Source: Mycobacterium sp. 1465703.0
Lineage (GTDB): Bacteria > Actinomycetota > Actinomycetes > Mycobacteriales > Mycobacteriaceae
Assembly: GCF_001672975.1 (NCBI RefSeq)
Contig: NZ_LZKU01000027.1
Coordinates: forward strand, 1 to 64,000
DNA: 64,000 nucleotides
Direction of reading: 5' to 3'
The position numbers and the translations under genes are program-made. Within the stretch, counting starts at the first letter, position 1; the number at the start of each line of letters is the position of its first letter. Below are positions 25,247 to 33,972 of this stretch, piece by piece. The notes below the pieces were generated by a model. The model was not told the origin of the DNA, made no database searches, and was given only the letters and a program-made list of their open reading frames with translations.

Positions 25247-26611
25247 TCAGTCGATGACCGCGGCTTCCTTGCGTTCGGTGATCGGCCTGGCGAGCTCTTG
25301 CTCGTCGCAGATCCGTTGCAGCTTCTCCAGCGTCTCGTCCAGGCCGGCTCCGACCTTGCGGCCGGGTGTGAAGGTGGCGGGCAGCTTGCGCATGCCCTGG
25401 ATGACACCGATGGTCTCGTAGTGGACGGTGCCTTCGGGGTCGCACTGGTAGTCGGGCATCCGGTCGAGCACCGCGGTGAGCATGGATTTGAATACCGTGC
25501 GAGCCACGTTCGATCCGATGCACCGGTGGACGCCCAGCCCGAAGCTGAAATGCCGGTTGCCCTTACGGTCGAGGACGATCTTGTCCGGGTCGTGGAAGAC
25601 TGAGGGGTCGCGGTTGGCCATCGCCCACGAAATCCACAGCCGCTCACCCTCTTTGAACCGGGTGCCGTCGAGTTCGGTGTCGTCGGAGAAGGTCCTGCCG
25701 TCGCCGGGGGCCGGGGTGAAGTAGCGCAGGAACTCCTCGGTTGCCGGGTCGAGCAGGGTTTTGCGCTCATTGCTGAGCAGCTGTCGCTGCTCGGGGTGCT
25801 CCGAAAGCCATTCCAGCGAATGAGCGGTCAGTGCGGTCGTGGTATCGAAGCCGCCGCCGATCACCAGGCCCAGGTTGCCGAGGATTTCCAGATCCGGAGC
25901 GGGCTCGCCGTCGATGCGCATCTGCAGCAGGCCATTAATGATTCCCGGCCGTGGGTTCTCGCGGACCTCCAGCATGTTGTTGACCATGTCGAGGCCCATC
26001 TCCCGGTGCATCGCGGTGACCTTCTCGATGTCGGGGGAGTGCTCGGGCGTGTAGACCGCGGCGTGCACCGGCTCGCTGTACATGTTCCACTTCTTCAGCG
26101 GAATGCCCAGCATCGCCAGTGTCAGAACTGCGGGCACGATGTTGGCCAGGTCGTCGACGAAGTCGATGCGGCCACTCTCGATCTTCTCGTCGAGGCACGC
26201 GCGCGTCACGTCGTCGATGAACGGTTCCCAGCGCTTCACCGCCGCTGGTGACAGATACGGGTTGAGCACCGTGCGGTAGGTGCGGTGCTCCGGGTCGTCC
26301 ATCTCCAGAATCCCGCCGCGCACCGCACTGACCCGGCTGGCCGTGGGGATCGAGATGCCTTTGTAACCGCGGCGTTCGCCGTGGATGTCGTGATCGTTGG
26401 AGACTGCGGGGCAGCGGGCCAGCTCGAAGACCTCATGGCTCCCGGCCGCAACCCAGTGCCCGCCATAGGTTTCGGTCCAGGCCATGGGGCACTTGGCGTG
26501 CATCTCTTCGGTGATCGCCTTGAATTTCGACCGGTACTCGGAAGAATGACGATCGAAGTGGTACCGGTTTTTCTTGCGGTCGCTGTCATTGACGACGTCG
26601 TCGACACTCAA
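25247..26611 (-). CDS. Cytochrome P450
   Basis: A 454-residue monooxygenase, longer than usual because of extra N- and C-terminal segments. I-helix GGGFDTTTALTAHS, ExxR in EEFLRYF, and heme loop FGLGVHRCIG with Cys364. The start is a TTG at 26611 with GGGAGA upstream; no other in-frame start is near. Its dedicated ferredoxin is probably the gene 45 bp upstream at 26657. With the SDR at 26906 it forms a unit that could hydroxylate a substrate and oxidise the alcohol. Confidence 0.9.
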   Translation of the reverse strand: MSVDDVVNDSDRKKNRYHFDRHSSEYRSKFKAITEEMHAKCPMAWTETYGGHWVAAGSHEVFELARCPAVSNDHDIHGERRGYKGISIPTASRVSAVRGGILEMDDPEHRTYRTVLNPYLSPAAVKRWEPFIDDVTRACLDEKIESGRIDFVDDLANIVPAVLTLAMLGIPLKKWNMYSEPVHAAVYTPEHSPDIEKVTAMHREMGLDMVNNMLEVRENPRPGIINGLLQMRIDGEPAPDLEILGNLGLVIGGGFDTTTALTAHSLEWLSEHPEQRQLLSNERKTLLDPATEEFLRYFTPAPGDGRTFSDDTELDGTRFKEGERLWISWAMANRDPSVFHDPDKIVLDRKGNRHFSFGLGVHRCIGSNVARTVFKSMLTAVLDRMPDYQCDPEGTVHYETIGVIQGMRKLPATFTPGRKVGAGLDETLEKLQRICDEQELARPITERKEAAVID

Positions 26612-26656
26612 GCTCTGTCTCCCTACGTGTTTCGCTGGCTAAGGACCGGTACCGGC

Positions 26657-26857
26657 TCAGGCGTCGTCGGAGATCATGATGGCCTGCTCCGGGCAGGAGT
26701 GTGCGGCTTCACGCACCTGGTCCTCGCGGTCGGCCGGCACCACCTCGTCGATCGCCGACGAACTGCCGTCGATGTCGCTGAGCTGGAACGATTCGGGAGC
26801 GATCATCGCGCACAGGGTGTGGCCTTGGCACCGTTCTGAATCCACCCAGACCTTCAC
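26657..26857 (-). CDS. P450-associated [3Fe-4S] ferredoxin
   Basis: A 66-residue ferredoxin. Cys10 and Cys16 (CQGHTLC) and the later HSCPEQA supply three ligands, the pattern of ferredoxins that feed actinobacterial P450s. The GTG at 26857 has AAAGGAGA in front, so the longer frame to 26902 is rejected. It lies between an SDR and a P450 on the same strand. Confidence 0.9.
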   Translation of the reverse strand: MKVWVDSERCQGHTLCAMIAPESFQLSDIDGSSSAIDEVVPADREDQVREAAHSCPEQAIMISDDA

Positions 26858-26905
26858 GGGCTTTCTCCTTTCATTTGCCGGGCACCGCAGACGAATCGCC
26901 AACGC

Positions 26906-27607
26906 TCACGTGTTTCGACCGCCATTGACGCCCAAGATCTGACCGGTGATGTAGCCGGCTTCCTCGGACACCAAAAACGCGCACGCCGCCGCAATGTCCT
27001 GGGGTGTGCCCATCCGGCGCACCGGGGTCCGGGCGATGGTCTCGTCGATGTCGCCGAGGAATCCGTTCTTCTCGGCCGCGCGCAGCATCGGGGTGTCGAT
27101 GAAGCCCGGCGGTACCGCGTTGACCGTGATGCCCTTGGGCCCGTACTCCAGCGCGAGCGACTTCGTCAGGCCGTTGACCGCCGACTTGGCCGCCACGTAA
27201 TGACTCATGTAGGGCGCACCGGAATGCGTGCTCGACGACGAGATGTTGACGATGCGTCCCCACCCCGCCTCGACCATGTCGGGCAGCACCGCCTGGACGG
27301 TATGGAAAACGCCGTTGAGGTTGACGTCGATCACCCGATGCCAGTCCTCGAAGCTGATGTTGTTGAACTTCTTGAACCCGTCGAGGCCGGCGGCGTTGAC
27401 CAGAACCGTGATCGGCCCGAGTTGGCCGCGGATGGCCGATAGCGCGGCATCAACTTGCGACCGGTCGGTGACGTCGGCGGTGAATGCGAGATCGGCGTCC
27501 GACGGCCGCAGGTCGATGGAGGCGACGTTCAATCCGTCGGCGCGCAGGCGTTGCGCGACTGCGAGACCGATGCCGGACCCACCACCGGTGACTACCGCGG
27601 TCTTCAT
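26906..27607 (-). CDS. Short-chain dehydrogenase/reductase
   Basis: A 233-residue classical SDR: TGGGSGIG cofactor motif, VNAAG, a catalytic serine in NISSSST, and YVAAK. C-terminal YITGQILGVNGGRNT is typical of 3-oxoacyl reductase-like and alcohol-oxidising members. ATG at 27607 with AGAGG upstream. First gene of the SDR-ferredoxin-P450 operon, divergent from the aldehyde dehydrogenase at 27887. A likely task is oxidation of an alcohol made by the P450. Confidence 0.9.
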   Translation of the reverse strand: MKTAVVTGGGSGIGLAVAQRLRADGLNVASIDLRPSDADLAFTADVTDRSQVDAALSAIRGQLGPITVLVNAAGLDGFKKFNNISFEDWHRVIDVNLNGVFHTVQAVLPDMVEAGWGRIVNISSSSTHSGAPYMSHYVAAKSAVNGLTKSLALEYGPKGITVNAVPPGFIDTPMLRAAEKNGFLGDIDETIARTPVRRMGTPQDIAAACAFLVSEEAGYITGQILGVNGGRNT

Positions 27608-27667
27608 GTTGAGGCCTCTACTCCGAAGGGGGCCATTTCAGTCACAAAGAATCTCCCTTACAATTAT

Positions 27668-27682
27668 GAGAACCTTACTCTC
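27668..27682. promoter_or_regulatory. Candidate GAGAAT-N3-ATTCTC operator
   Basis: GAGAACCTTACTCTC: one mismatch in each half-site. It is 61 bp upstream of the SDR-ferredoxin-P450 operon, in the 279-bp divergent region shared with the aldehyde dehydrogenase gene. Confidence 0.45.
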
Positions 27683-27843
27683 CACGCTGAGCGGCATGCA
27701 ACACGCGCGCAACAACGCCCCAGCCTGCATGGAGAGGCCCAGGCCGACAGCGTACGGCCCGTTGCGGCCCAGGTCAGCACCTCGATCCCGTTCCTGAGAC
27801 TTTCTTGAATTATCGAAACTCGAATGTAAGATTCGCCGGGGAA

Positions 27844-27858
27844 GAGAATGAAATTATC
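27844..27858. promoter_or_regulatory. Candidate GAGAAT-N3-ATTCTC operator
   Basis: GAGAATGAAATTATC: the left arm is exact and the right arm has one mismatch, the same G-to-T type of change (read in reverse) as in the site at 13105. It is 29 bp upstream of the aldehyde dehydrogenase ATG. Confidence 0.55.
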
Positions 27859-27886
27859 GTGACCGCCACCACACTAGGGGGTACGA

Positions 27887-29422
27887 ATGCCCGCCCAGGA
27901 CACGGCAGAGCCCGCGACTGGAGCCACCGTGACCATCGCGGATGCCGGGTCTGAGTCCCACGTCGACCGCCGCCTGTTGATCGATGGCCGGCTGGTCAGC
28001 GTGGACAAGACATTCCCCTCGATCAATCCCGCCACGGGTGCGGTCATCGGGTACGCGCCGGACGCCGGTGGCGCTGAGGCTCAAGCGGCGATCGCGGCGG
28101 CCCGCCGCGCGTTCGACACCACCAGTTGGCCCACCGATGTCGAGTTGCGGATCCGCTGCCTGGATCAGTTACATCAGGCGCTGCTCGACCACGCCGAGGA
28201 GTTGCGTGAACTCACCATCGCCGAAGTCGGTGCCACCCGGGCGCTGACCCAGGGCGCTCAACTCGACGAACCTATTGGCATCGTCCGGTTCTACGCGGAC
28301 CTGCTGCGCACCTATGAGTTCTCCGAAGACCTCGGCGAAAGGGAGGCGCGGGGCATGCGCCACCACCGCTGGGTGGAAAAGGAAGCCGCCGGGGTGGTCG
28401 GCGCCATCATCGCCTACAACTATCCGAACCAGCTCGCGCTGGCCAAGCTCGCCCCCGCGCTGGCCGCCGGATGCACTGTCGTGCTCAAGGGCGCGCCGGA
28501 CACGCCACTGGTCACCCTGGCGCTCGGCGAGCTGATCGCCAACCACACCGACATTCCCGCCGGGGTGGTGAACGTGCTCAGTTCGTCGGATCCCGCGTCC
28601 GGAGTCGCGCTGACCACCAGCCCGGACGTCGACGTCATCACCTTCACCGGATCGACCGGGGTCGGGCGCAAGATCATGGCCGCCTCCAGCGACACCGTCA
28701 AGCGCGTCTTTCTGGAGTTGGGCGGCAAGTCGGCGGCCATCATGCTGGACGACGCCGACTTCGCAAACGCGGCCCTGTTCGCGGCGTTCAGCATGGTCAC
28801 GCATGCGGGCCAGGGTTGTGCGCTCACGTCCCGGCTGCTGGTGCCCAAGTCGCACCACGACGAGATCGTCGAACTGATCGCACAGAACTTCGCCAAGGTG
28901 CGTTACGGCGACCCGGCCGACCCCAAAACCTATATGGGCCCGCTGATCAACGAGCAGCAGCGGGACAAGGTCGACGGCATGGTCCAGCGCGCCGTGGCTG
29001 CCGGGGCCACCCTGGTCACCGGGGGTAAGAAGTTGGATCCTGGCTACTTCTATGCGCCGACGCTGCTGACCAATGTCGATCCGGACAGCGAGATCGCGCA
29101 GGATGAGGTCTTCGGGCCGGTGCTCGTGGTGATCGCGTTCGACGATGACGATGATGCCGTGCGCATCGCCAACAACTCCATTTACGGACTGGCAGGTGCG
29201 GTGTTCAGTCGCGATCAGGACCGCGCGCTCGCGGTGGCGCGCCGGATCCGAACCGGGTCCTTCTCGATCAATGGCGGCAACTACTTCGGCGCGGACAGCC
29301 CCTTCGGGGGTTTCAAGCAGTCGGGCGTCGGACGCGAGATGGGGGTCGCCGGACTCGAAGAGTTCCTGGAACGCAAGACCTATGCCGTGCCCGCCGTCTC
29401 AGCGAAGGGAGCCGGCGCATGA
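27887..29422 (+). CDS. Aldehyde dehydrogenase
   Basis: A 511-residue NAD(P)-dependent aldehyde dehydrogenase. The catalytic cysteine is Cys311 in GQGCALTSR, the general-base glutamate is in FLELGGKS, and the NAD-binding TFTGSTGVG is present. It converts an aldehyde to the carboxylic acid. The ATG at 27887 follows a G-rich ribosome site and a candidate operator. Its stop overlaps the CoA-transferase start (ATGA), which suggests that the acid is then activated to a CoA thioester. It is divergent from a P450/SDR operon that could supply the aldehyde or ketone. Confidence 0.92.
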   Translation: MPAQDTAEPATGATVTIADAGSESHVDRRLLIDGRLVSVDKTFPSINPATGAVIGYAPDAGGAEAQAAIAAARRAFDTTSWPTDVELRIRCLDQLHQALLDHAEELRELTIAEVGATRALTQGAQLDEPIGIVRFYADLLRTYEFSEDLGEREARGMRHHRWVEKEAAGVVGAIIAYNYPNQLALAKLAPALAAGCTVVLKGAPDTPLVTLALGELIANHTDIPAGVVNVLSSSDPASGVALTTSPDVDVITFTGSTGVGRKIMAASSDTVKRVFLELGGKSAAIMLDDADFANAALFAAFSMVTHAGQGCALTSRLLVPKSHHDEIVELIAQNFAKVRYGDPADPKTYMGPLINEQQRDKVDGMVQRAVAAGATLVTGGKKLDPGYFYAPTLLTNVDPDSEIAQDEVFGPVLVVIAFDDDDDAVRIANNSIYGLAGAVFSRDQDRALAVARRIRTGSFSINGGNYFGADSPFGGFKQSGVGREMGVAGLEEFLERKTYAVPAVSAKGAGA

Positions 29423-30624
29423 GGCCGCTCGAAGGCATCCGTGTCCTGGAAGTCGCCATGTATGGGTTCGTCCCCTCGGCGGGTGCGGTGCTCGCCGAAT
29501 GGGGCGCCGACGTGGTCAAGGTCGAGCACGCGGTGACCGGCGATCCGCAGCGTGGGCTGCGGCAGACCGGGATGTTGCGGGTCGAGGGCGATCCCAACCC
29601 GAACATCGAGCACGCCAACCGCGGCAAGCGCAGCATCGGTCTGGACATGTCGGTGCCCGAGGGTAAGGAAGTGCTCTACGAGCTGGCCCGGCGCGCTGAC
29701 GTTTTCCTGACCAGTTTCCTGCCCGACCACCGGCAGAAATTCGGCATCGACGTCGACGACATCCGGGCAATCAATCCGAAGATCGTCTACGCGCGCGGGA
29801 GTGCGCTCGGCCCACGCGGCGAAGAGTCGACCAAGGGTGGCTACGACATGACCGCCTTCTGGTGCCGGGCCGGGACGGCCGCCACCATCACTCCGGCCGG
29901 CATGCCGGGCATGATCGCGCCGCCAGGGCCGGCATATGGCGACACCATCTCGGGCACCAACCTCGCCGGTGGCATCGCGGCGGCGCTGCTTAAACGCGAA
30001 CGCACCGGCGAGCCGTCCGTCGTCGACGTGTCGCTGCTGGGCAGCGGGCTGTGGTCGCTCGGCCACACCGTCGCGCTGACAAAGCATCTGAACCAGCGAC
30101 TGGAGTCGCCGCCGCCCGGCGTGCACGGCGCACCTAATAACCCCTTGGTGGGGCTGTACACCACCTCCGACGGCCGCTACATCTCGTTCGTGATGATGCA
30201 GCCAACCAAGTTCTGGGCCGATGTGTGCCGCCACGTCGATCTGCCGGAGTTGGCCGACGACCCGCGCTTCGACACGGTTGAGAACATCGCCGCCAATACG
30301 GCCGACGCGGTAGAGCTCCTGACCAAGGCCATCGGCACGCGCACGCTGGCCGAGTGGAGCGAGCGCTTCGCTACGCTTTCCGGGCCGTGGGCACCGGTGC
30401 AGGACACCCTGCAAGCCGCGGACGATGCACAGATCCGCTCTAACGAGTACATGGTGCAGGCGGGTGAACTCGAGCTGGTGGCCAACCCGGTACAGTTCGA
30501 CGTCGCAGCGCCACAGACCGGGCCGGCCCCCGGATTTGCTGAGCAGACCGACGAGATCCTGATGGAGCTCGGCCTCGACTGGGACCGCATCATCGAACTC
30601 AAGACGGCCGGCGCCGTCACTTGA
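29419..30624 (+). CDS. Family III CoA-transferase (CaiB/BaiF type)
   Basis: A 401-residue family III CoA-transferase/racemase. The opening PLEGIRVLEVAMYGF, then GADVVKVEHAVTGD, and RGKRSIGLDMSVPEGKEV are standard for the family. The conserved Asp nucleophile region falls near GGYDMTAFWCRAG. These enzymes move CoA between carboxylates or racemise 2-methylacyl-CoAs. Coupled translationally to the aldehyde dehydrogenase, it most likely activates its acid product. Confidence 0.9.
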   Translation: MRPLEGIRVLEVAMYGFVPSAGAVLAEWGADVVKVEHAVTGDPQRGLRQTGMLRVEGDPNPNIEHANRGKRSIGLDMSVPEGKEVLYELARRADVFLTSFLPDHRQKFGIDVDDIRAINPKIVYARGSALGPRGEESTKGGYDMTAFWCRAGTAATITPAGMPGMIAPPGPAYGDTISGTNLAGGIAAALLKRERTGEPSVVDVSLLGSGLWSLGHTVALTKHLNQRLESPPPGVHGAPNNPLVGLYTTSDGRYISFVMMQPTKFWADVCRHVDLPELADDPRFDTVENIAANTADAVELLTKAIGTRTLAEWSERFATLSGPWAPVQDTLQAADDAQIRSNEYMVQAGELELVANPVQFDVAAPQTGPAPGFAEQTDEILMELGLDWDRIIELKTAGAVT

Positions 30625-30681
30625 GTACTACTGGGACTGGAGCTAGCCCTGACATGCCTGAGTCGATCGTCGCTTCCTTTG

Positions 30682-30702
30682 TGACGCAGTTGCCTTGCGT
30701 CA
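30682..30702. promoter_or_regulatory. Inverted repeat upstream of mce operon
   Basis: TGACGCA-N7-TGCGTCA, perfect 7-bp arms, in the 394-bp region between the CoA-transferase and yrbEA. A good operator candidate for a dimeric regulator of the mce operon; no regulator gene is adjacent. Confidence 0.45.
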
Positions 30703-30725
30703 TTGAGCCAATCGCGGAGTGCGCG

Positions 30726-30736
30726 ATAACGGTTAT
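30726..30736. promoter_or_regulatory. Short palindrome upstream of mce operon
   Basis: ATAACGGTTAT, perfect 5-bp arms around one base, 24 bp after the larger inverted repeat. It may be a second operator or part of the promoter. Confidence 0.3.
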
Positions 30737-30846
30737 GCATTTTTCGCTCCGCCCGGGCGCGGCATGAGTCATAATCGCCGGACGCTTCAAGACGTGGAGC
30801 CCTCGTTTTGTAGCGCCCACTCACGCAACAACTACGGAGGTCTGGC

Positions 30847-31029
30847 GTGAGCGAGCTAGCCGCTGTCACATCGGTGATCGATGCCGGAACATTGCTGCTC
30901 GCTGAGCATTTCGCCCTCGCCAGCACGCCTTCACGGCCGTCAATACTGCTGAATCTACCGGAGCCGTTGCGGCAGAACAAGACTGTCGGTCTCGTAGCTT
31001 GGGAAGGGGCTGGCGCCGATGGCAACTAA
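30847..31029 (+). CDS. Possible small leader ORF before yrbEA
   Basis: A 60-residue frame starting with GTG at 30847, preceded by GGAGG at good spacing, and overlapping the yrbEA start by 11 bp. No family is recognised; a hydrophobic middle (IDAGTLLLAEHFALAS) is the only feature. The good ribosome site and coupling to yrbEA argue for translation, perhaps as a leader peptide. It could also be chance. Confidence 0.4.
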   Translation: MSELAAVTSVIDAGTLLLAEHFALASTPSRPSILLNLPEPLRQNKTVGLVAWEGAGADGN

Positions 31030-31837
31030 GGGAGCTGACCACTGGTCGGCGGGACTGCCCGCGCTAAGGCTCAAATTCGACCTCTCCGGGCCCATGCAGG
31101 CCGTCGGGGCCTTGTTCGCAATGTCGGCCGATGCGGTCAGGTTCGTGTTCCGCCGGCCGTTCCAGTGGCGGGAGTTCCTCGAGCAGTCCTGGTTTGTCGC
31201 GCGGGTGTCGCTGGCTCCAACGTTGTTGGTAGCGATCCCGTTCACCGTGCTCGTCAGCTTCACGCTCAACATCCTTTTGCGCGAACTGGGCGCGGCGGAT
31301 CTATCCGGTGCGGGTGCCGCGTTCGGTGCGGTCACCCAGCTCGGGCCGCTGGTTACGGTTTTGATCGTGGCGGGCGCGGGTGCGACGGCTATGTGTGCGG
31401 ACTTGGGGGCGCGAACGATTCGCGAAGAGATCGACGCGATGGAGGTCTTGGGCATCAACCCGATCCAGCGGTTGGTCACACCGCGCATGCTGGCTTCCGG
31501 ATTGGTGGCCTTTCTGCTCAACAGCCTCGTCGTCATCATCGGCGTCCTTGGCGGCTACGTGTTTTCGGTGTTTGTGCAAGACGTCAACCCGGGTGCATTC
31601 GCCGCGGGCATCACCCTGCTGACCGGCGTGCCCGAGGTGGTCATTTCCTGTATCAAGGCAGCGCTTTTCGGCCTCATCGCCGGTTTGGTCGCCTGCTATC
31701 GGGGCCTGTCGATCACGGGCGGGGGCGCCAAGGCCGTCGGCAACGCGGTGAACGAAACCGTGGTGTATGCCTTCATGTCCCTGTTCGTCGTCAACGTGGT
31801 CGTCACCGCGATCGGCATCAAGATGACGGCGAAGTAG
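31019..31837 (+). CDS. yrbEA: YrbEA, Mce transporter permease
   Basis: A 272-residue MlaE-family integral membrane protein with about five or six helices. The MlaE signature is clear around GARTIREEIDAMEVLGINP and LVTPRMLASG. Paired YrbE proteins form the membrane channel of Mce lipid importers, driven by the ATPase MceG, which is encoded elsewhere. The ATG at 31019 has AAGGGG upstream. First of eight genes in one orientation. Confidence 0.93.
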   Translation: MATKGADHWSAGLPALRLKFDLSGPMQAVGALFAMSADAVRFVFRRPFQWREFLEQSWFVARVSLAPTLLVAIPFTVLVSFTLNILLRELGAADLSGAGAAFGAVTQLGPLVTVLIVAGAGATAMCADLGARTIREEIDAMEVLGINPIQRLVTPRMLASGLVAFLLNSLVVIIGVLGGYVFSVFVQDVNPGAFAAGITLLTGVPEVVISCIKAALFGLIAGLVACYRGLSITGGGAKAVGNAVNETVVYAFMSLFVVNVVVTAIGIKMTAK

Positions 31838-31844
31838 GGCAACG

Positions 31845-32690
31845 ATGGCGCTGAGGGCTGCATATCCGCGATTAACCCGCCAACTCGAGAGGCCGGTCGC
31901 CCTGATGGGCCGGATCGGCGACCACACGCTGTTTTACGGGAAGGCCCTCGCCGGGGTGCCGTTCGCGGCTACCCATTACACGCGCGAAGTCATTCGTTTG
32001 ATCGCCGAGATCAGCATGGGCGCGGGCACTTTGGCGATGATCGGCGGCACCGTTGTGATCGTCGGCTTCCTGACGCTGGCGGCGGGCGGCACATTGGCCA
32101 TTCAGGGATACACCTCGCTCGGCAACATCGGCATCGAGGCGCTGACGGGCTTTTTGTCCGCGTTCATCAACGTGCGTATCGCGGCGCCGGTGGTCGCGGG
32201 TATCGGTTTGGCGGCCACCTTCGGCGCCGGGGTGACCGCTCAGCTGGGTGCCATGCGGATCAACGAAGAAGTCGATGCGTTGGAGAGCATGGCCATTCGG
32301 CCGGTTGCCTATTTGGTGAGCACCCGAATCATGGCGGGAATGATGGCGATCACGCCGTTGTACGCCATCGCCGTGATCCTGTCGTTCTTGGCCAGTCAGT
32401 TCACCACGACGTTCCTGCTCGGACAGTCGCAAGGTCTATACCAGCACTATTTCAACACGTTCCTGAACCCGATTGACTTGTTGTGGTCGTTCCTGCAGGC
32501 CATCCTGATGGCGCTCACCATCCTGCTGATCCATACCTACTACGGCTATTTCGCTTCAGGTGGGCCGGCCGGAGTCGGCAACGCCACCGGCAACGCGGTG
32601 CGCACGTCGCTCATCGTCGTGGTGTCCGTGACGCTGTTGGTCTCGCTTTCTATCTACGGTACGAACGGCAACTTCAACCTGTCCGGTTAG
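31845..32690 (+). CDS. yrbEB: YrbEB, Mce transporter permease
   Basis: A 281-residue MlaE-family membrane protein, partner of YrbEA, starting 7 bp after it. Signature GAMRINEEVDALESMAIRP and LVSTRIMAGMMAI. Several hydrophobic segments span the chain, ending near LIVVVSVTLLVSLSI. It forms a permease heterodimer for lipid import together with MceA-F. Confidence 0.93.
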   Translation: MALRAAYPRLTRQLERPVALMGRIGDHTLFYGKALAGVPFAATHYTREVIRLIAEISMGAGTLAMIGGTVVIVGFLTLAAGGTLAIQGYTSLGNIGIEALTGFLSAFINVRIAAPVVAGIGLAATFGAGVTAQLGAMRINEEVDALESMAIRPVAYLVSTRIMAGMMAITPLYAIAVILSFLASQFTTTFLLGQSQGLYQHYFNTFLNPIDLLWSFLQAILMALTILLIHTYYGYFASGGPAGVGNATGNAVRTSLIVVVSVTLLVSLSIYGTNGNFNLSG

Positions 32691-32709
32691 CAGAGGAGGT
32701 GAAACAGCA

Positions 32710-33972
32710 ATGACGCAGAATGTTCCAGCAGGTCGCGGCGCGGTCGCGGGCCGTCCGAGGCGCACCGGCCAGGCTCGGCCGCCGGCTGGGCGGAATTACC
32801 TGCCGCCCTTGCTCGGACTGGCCACCATCCTCATCATCGGTCTGATCTTCGCCGTGGCGGTCGGTCTGTTTCAGGGCTCGTTCACCAAAACCGTGCCGGT
32901 GACCGTGATCTCGCAACGAGCCGGCCTGGTCATGAACCCGGACGCCAAGGTCAAGATGCGCGGCGTGCAGGTGGGCAAGGTCTCCTCGATCGAGCCGCTG
33001 CCCAACGGCCAAGCGGCCATTCACTTGGCGATGGACCCGTCTCAATTGCACTTCATCCCCGGCAACGTGCTCGTCAATATCGCGTCATCGACGGTCTTCG
33101 GCGCGAAGTCCGTCGAGCTGGTGCCACCCGACCGGCCCTCGGCCCAACGGCTGCGCAGCGGCCAGACGCTGCAGGGCCAGCACGTGATGGTCGAAATCAA
33201 CACGGTATTCCAGCAATTGGTGTCGGTGCTGAGCCACATCGATCCGCCGAAGCTCAACGAGTCGCTGGGTGCTCTGGCACAGGCGTTCAGTGGGCGAGGT
33301 CCACAGCTTGGCCAGTCGCTCAGTGACCTGGATTCCTTTCTCGCCAGGCTGGAGCCGAGCCTTCCCGCATTCAGGCATGACCTTGCGGTCTTACCGGTGG
33401 TCTCCAACGCCTATGCCGACGCGGCACCCGACCTGGTGAAGACTGCCGCCAACGCGACGCGGATCAGCAAGACACTTGTCGATGAGCAGCACAACCTGGA
33501 TGCCTTGCTGATCAGCGCGATCGGCTTGGCCGACATCGGCAACGACGTCTTGTCGACGAACCGCCAACCGCTGACGGATGTGGTGCATCTGCTGGCGCCG
33601 ACCACCGATCTGACCAATCAGTACGCCCCGGCCCTCAACTGCGCCTTCGCCGGGCTCGTACAGATAACCCACGGGGCGCCGTTGTCGGAACCGAGCATCA
33701 ACATCTCGGCGAGTCTCACGTGGGGCGCCGAACGTTATCGGTACCCGACGAACCTGCCCAAGGTTGCGGCCACGGGCGGCCCGCAGTGCGTGGGTCTGCC
33801 GAAGCTGCCGTTCAATACGGCCCCACCGCAATTGATTACCGATATCGGCGCCGACCCGGTGTCATACGGGAATCCACAGCTGATGATCAACTCCGATCTC
33901 CTCAAACAGCTGTTGTACGGGCCGATCGCCGGCCCGCCACGCAACTCCGCTCAGATCGGACAACCCGGATGA
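32710..33972 (+). CDS. mceA: MceA-family lipid-import protein
   Basis: A 420-residue protein with one N-terminal membrane helix (LPPLLGLATILIIGLIFAVA) and the MCE domain (VTVISQRAGLVMNPDAKVKM, VQVGKV). A long helical region follows, which in Mce complexes forms a tube through the periplasm. AGGAGGTGA lies just before the ATG. MceA stop and MceB start overlap (ATGA). The paralogue number among mce1-mce8 operons cannot be given without alignment. Confidence 0.93.
   Translation: MTQNVPAGRGAVAGRPRRTGQARPPAGRNYLPPLLGLATILIIGLIFAVAVGLFQGSFTKTVPVTVISQRAGLVMNPDAKVKMRGVQVGKVSSIEPLPNGQAAIHLAMDPSQLHFIPGNVLVNIASSTVFGAKSVELVPPDRPSAQRLRSGQTLQGQHVMVEINTVFQQLVSVLSHIDPPKLNESLGALAQAFSGRGPQLGQSLSDLDSFLARLEPSLPAFRHDLAVLPVVSNAYADAAPDLVKTAANATRISKTLVDEQHNLDALLISAIGLADIGNDVLSTNRQPLTDVVHLLAPTTDLTNQYAPALNCAFAGLVQITHGAPLSEPSINISASLTWGAERYRYPTNLPKVAATGGPQCVGLPKLPFNTAPPQLITDIGADPVSYGNPQLMINSDLLKQLLYGPIAGPPRNSAQIGQPG

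Noticed and set aside
30617..30820. Minus-strand 67-codon frame in the mce leader
   Set aside because: No ribosome site or family; overlaps the end of the CoA-transferase gene and the palindromes.
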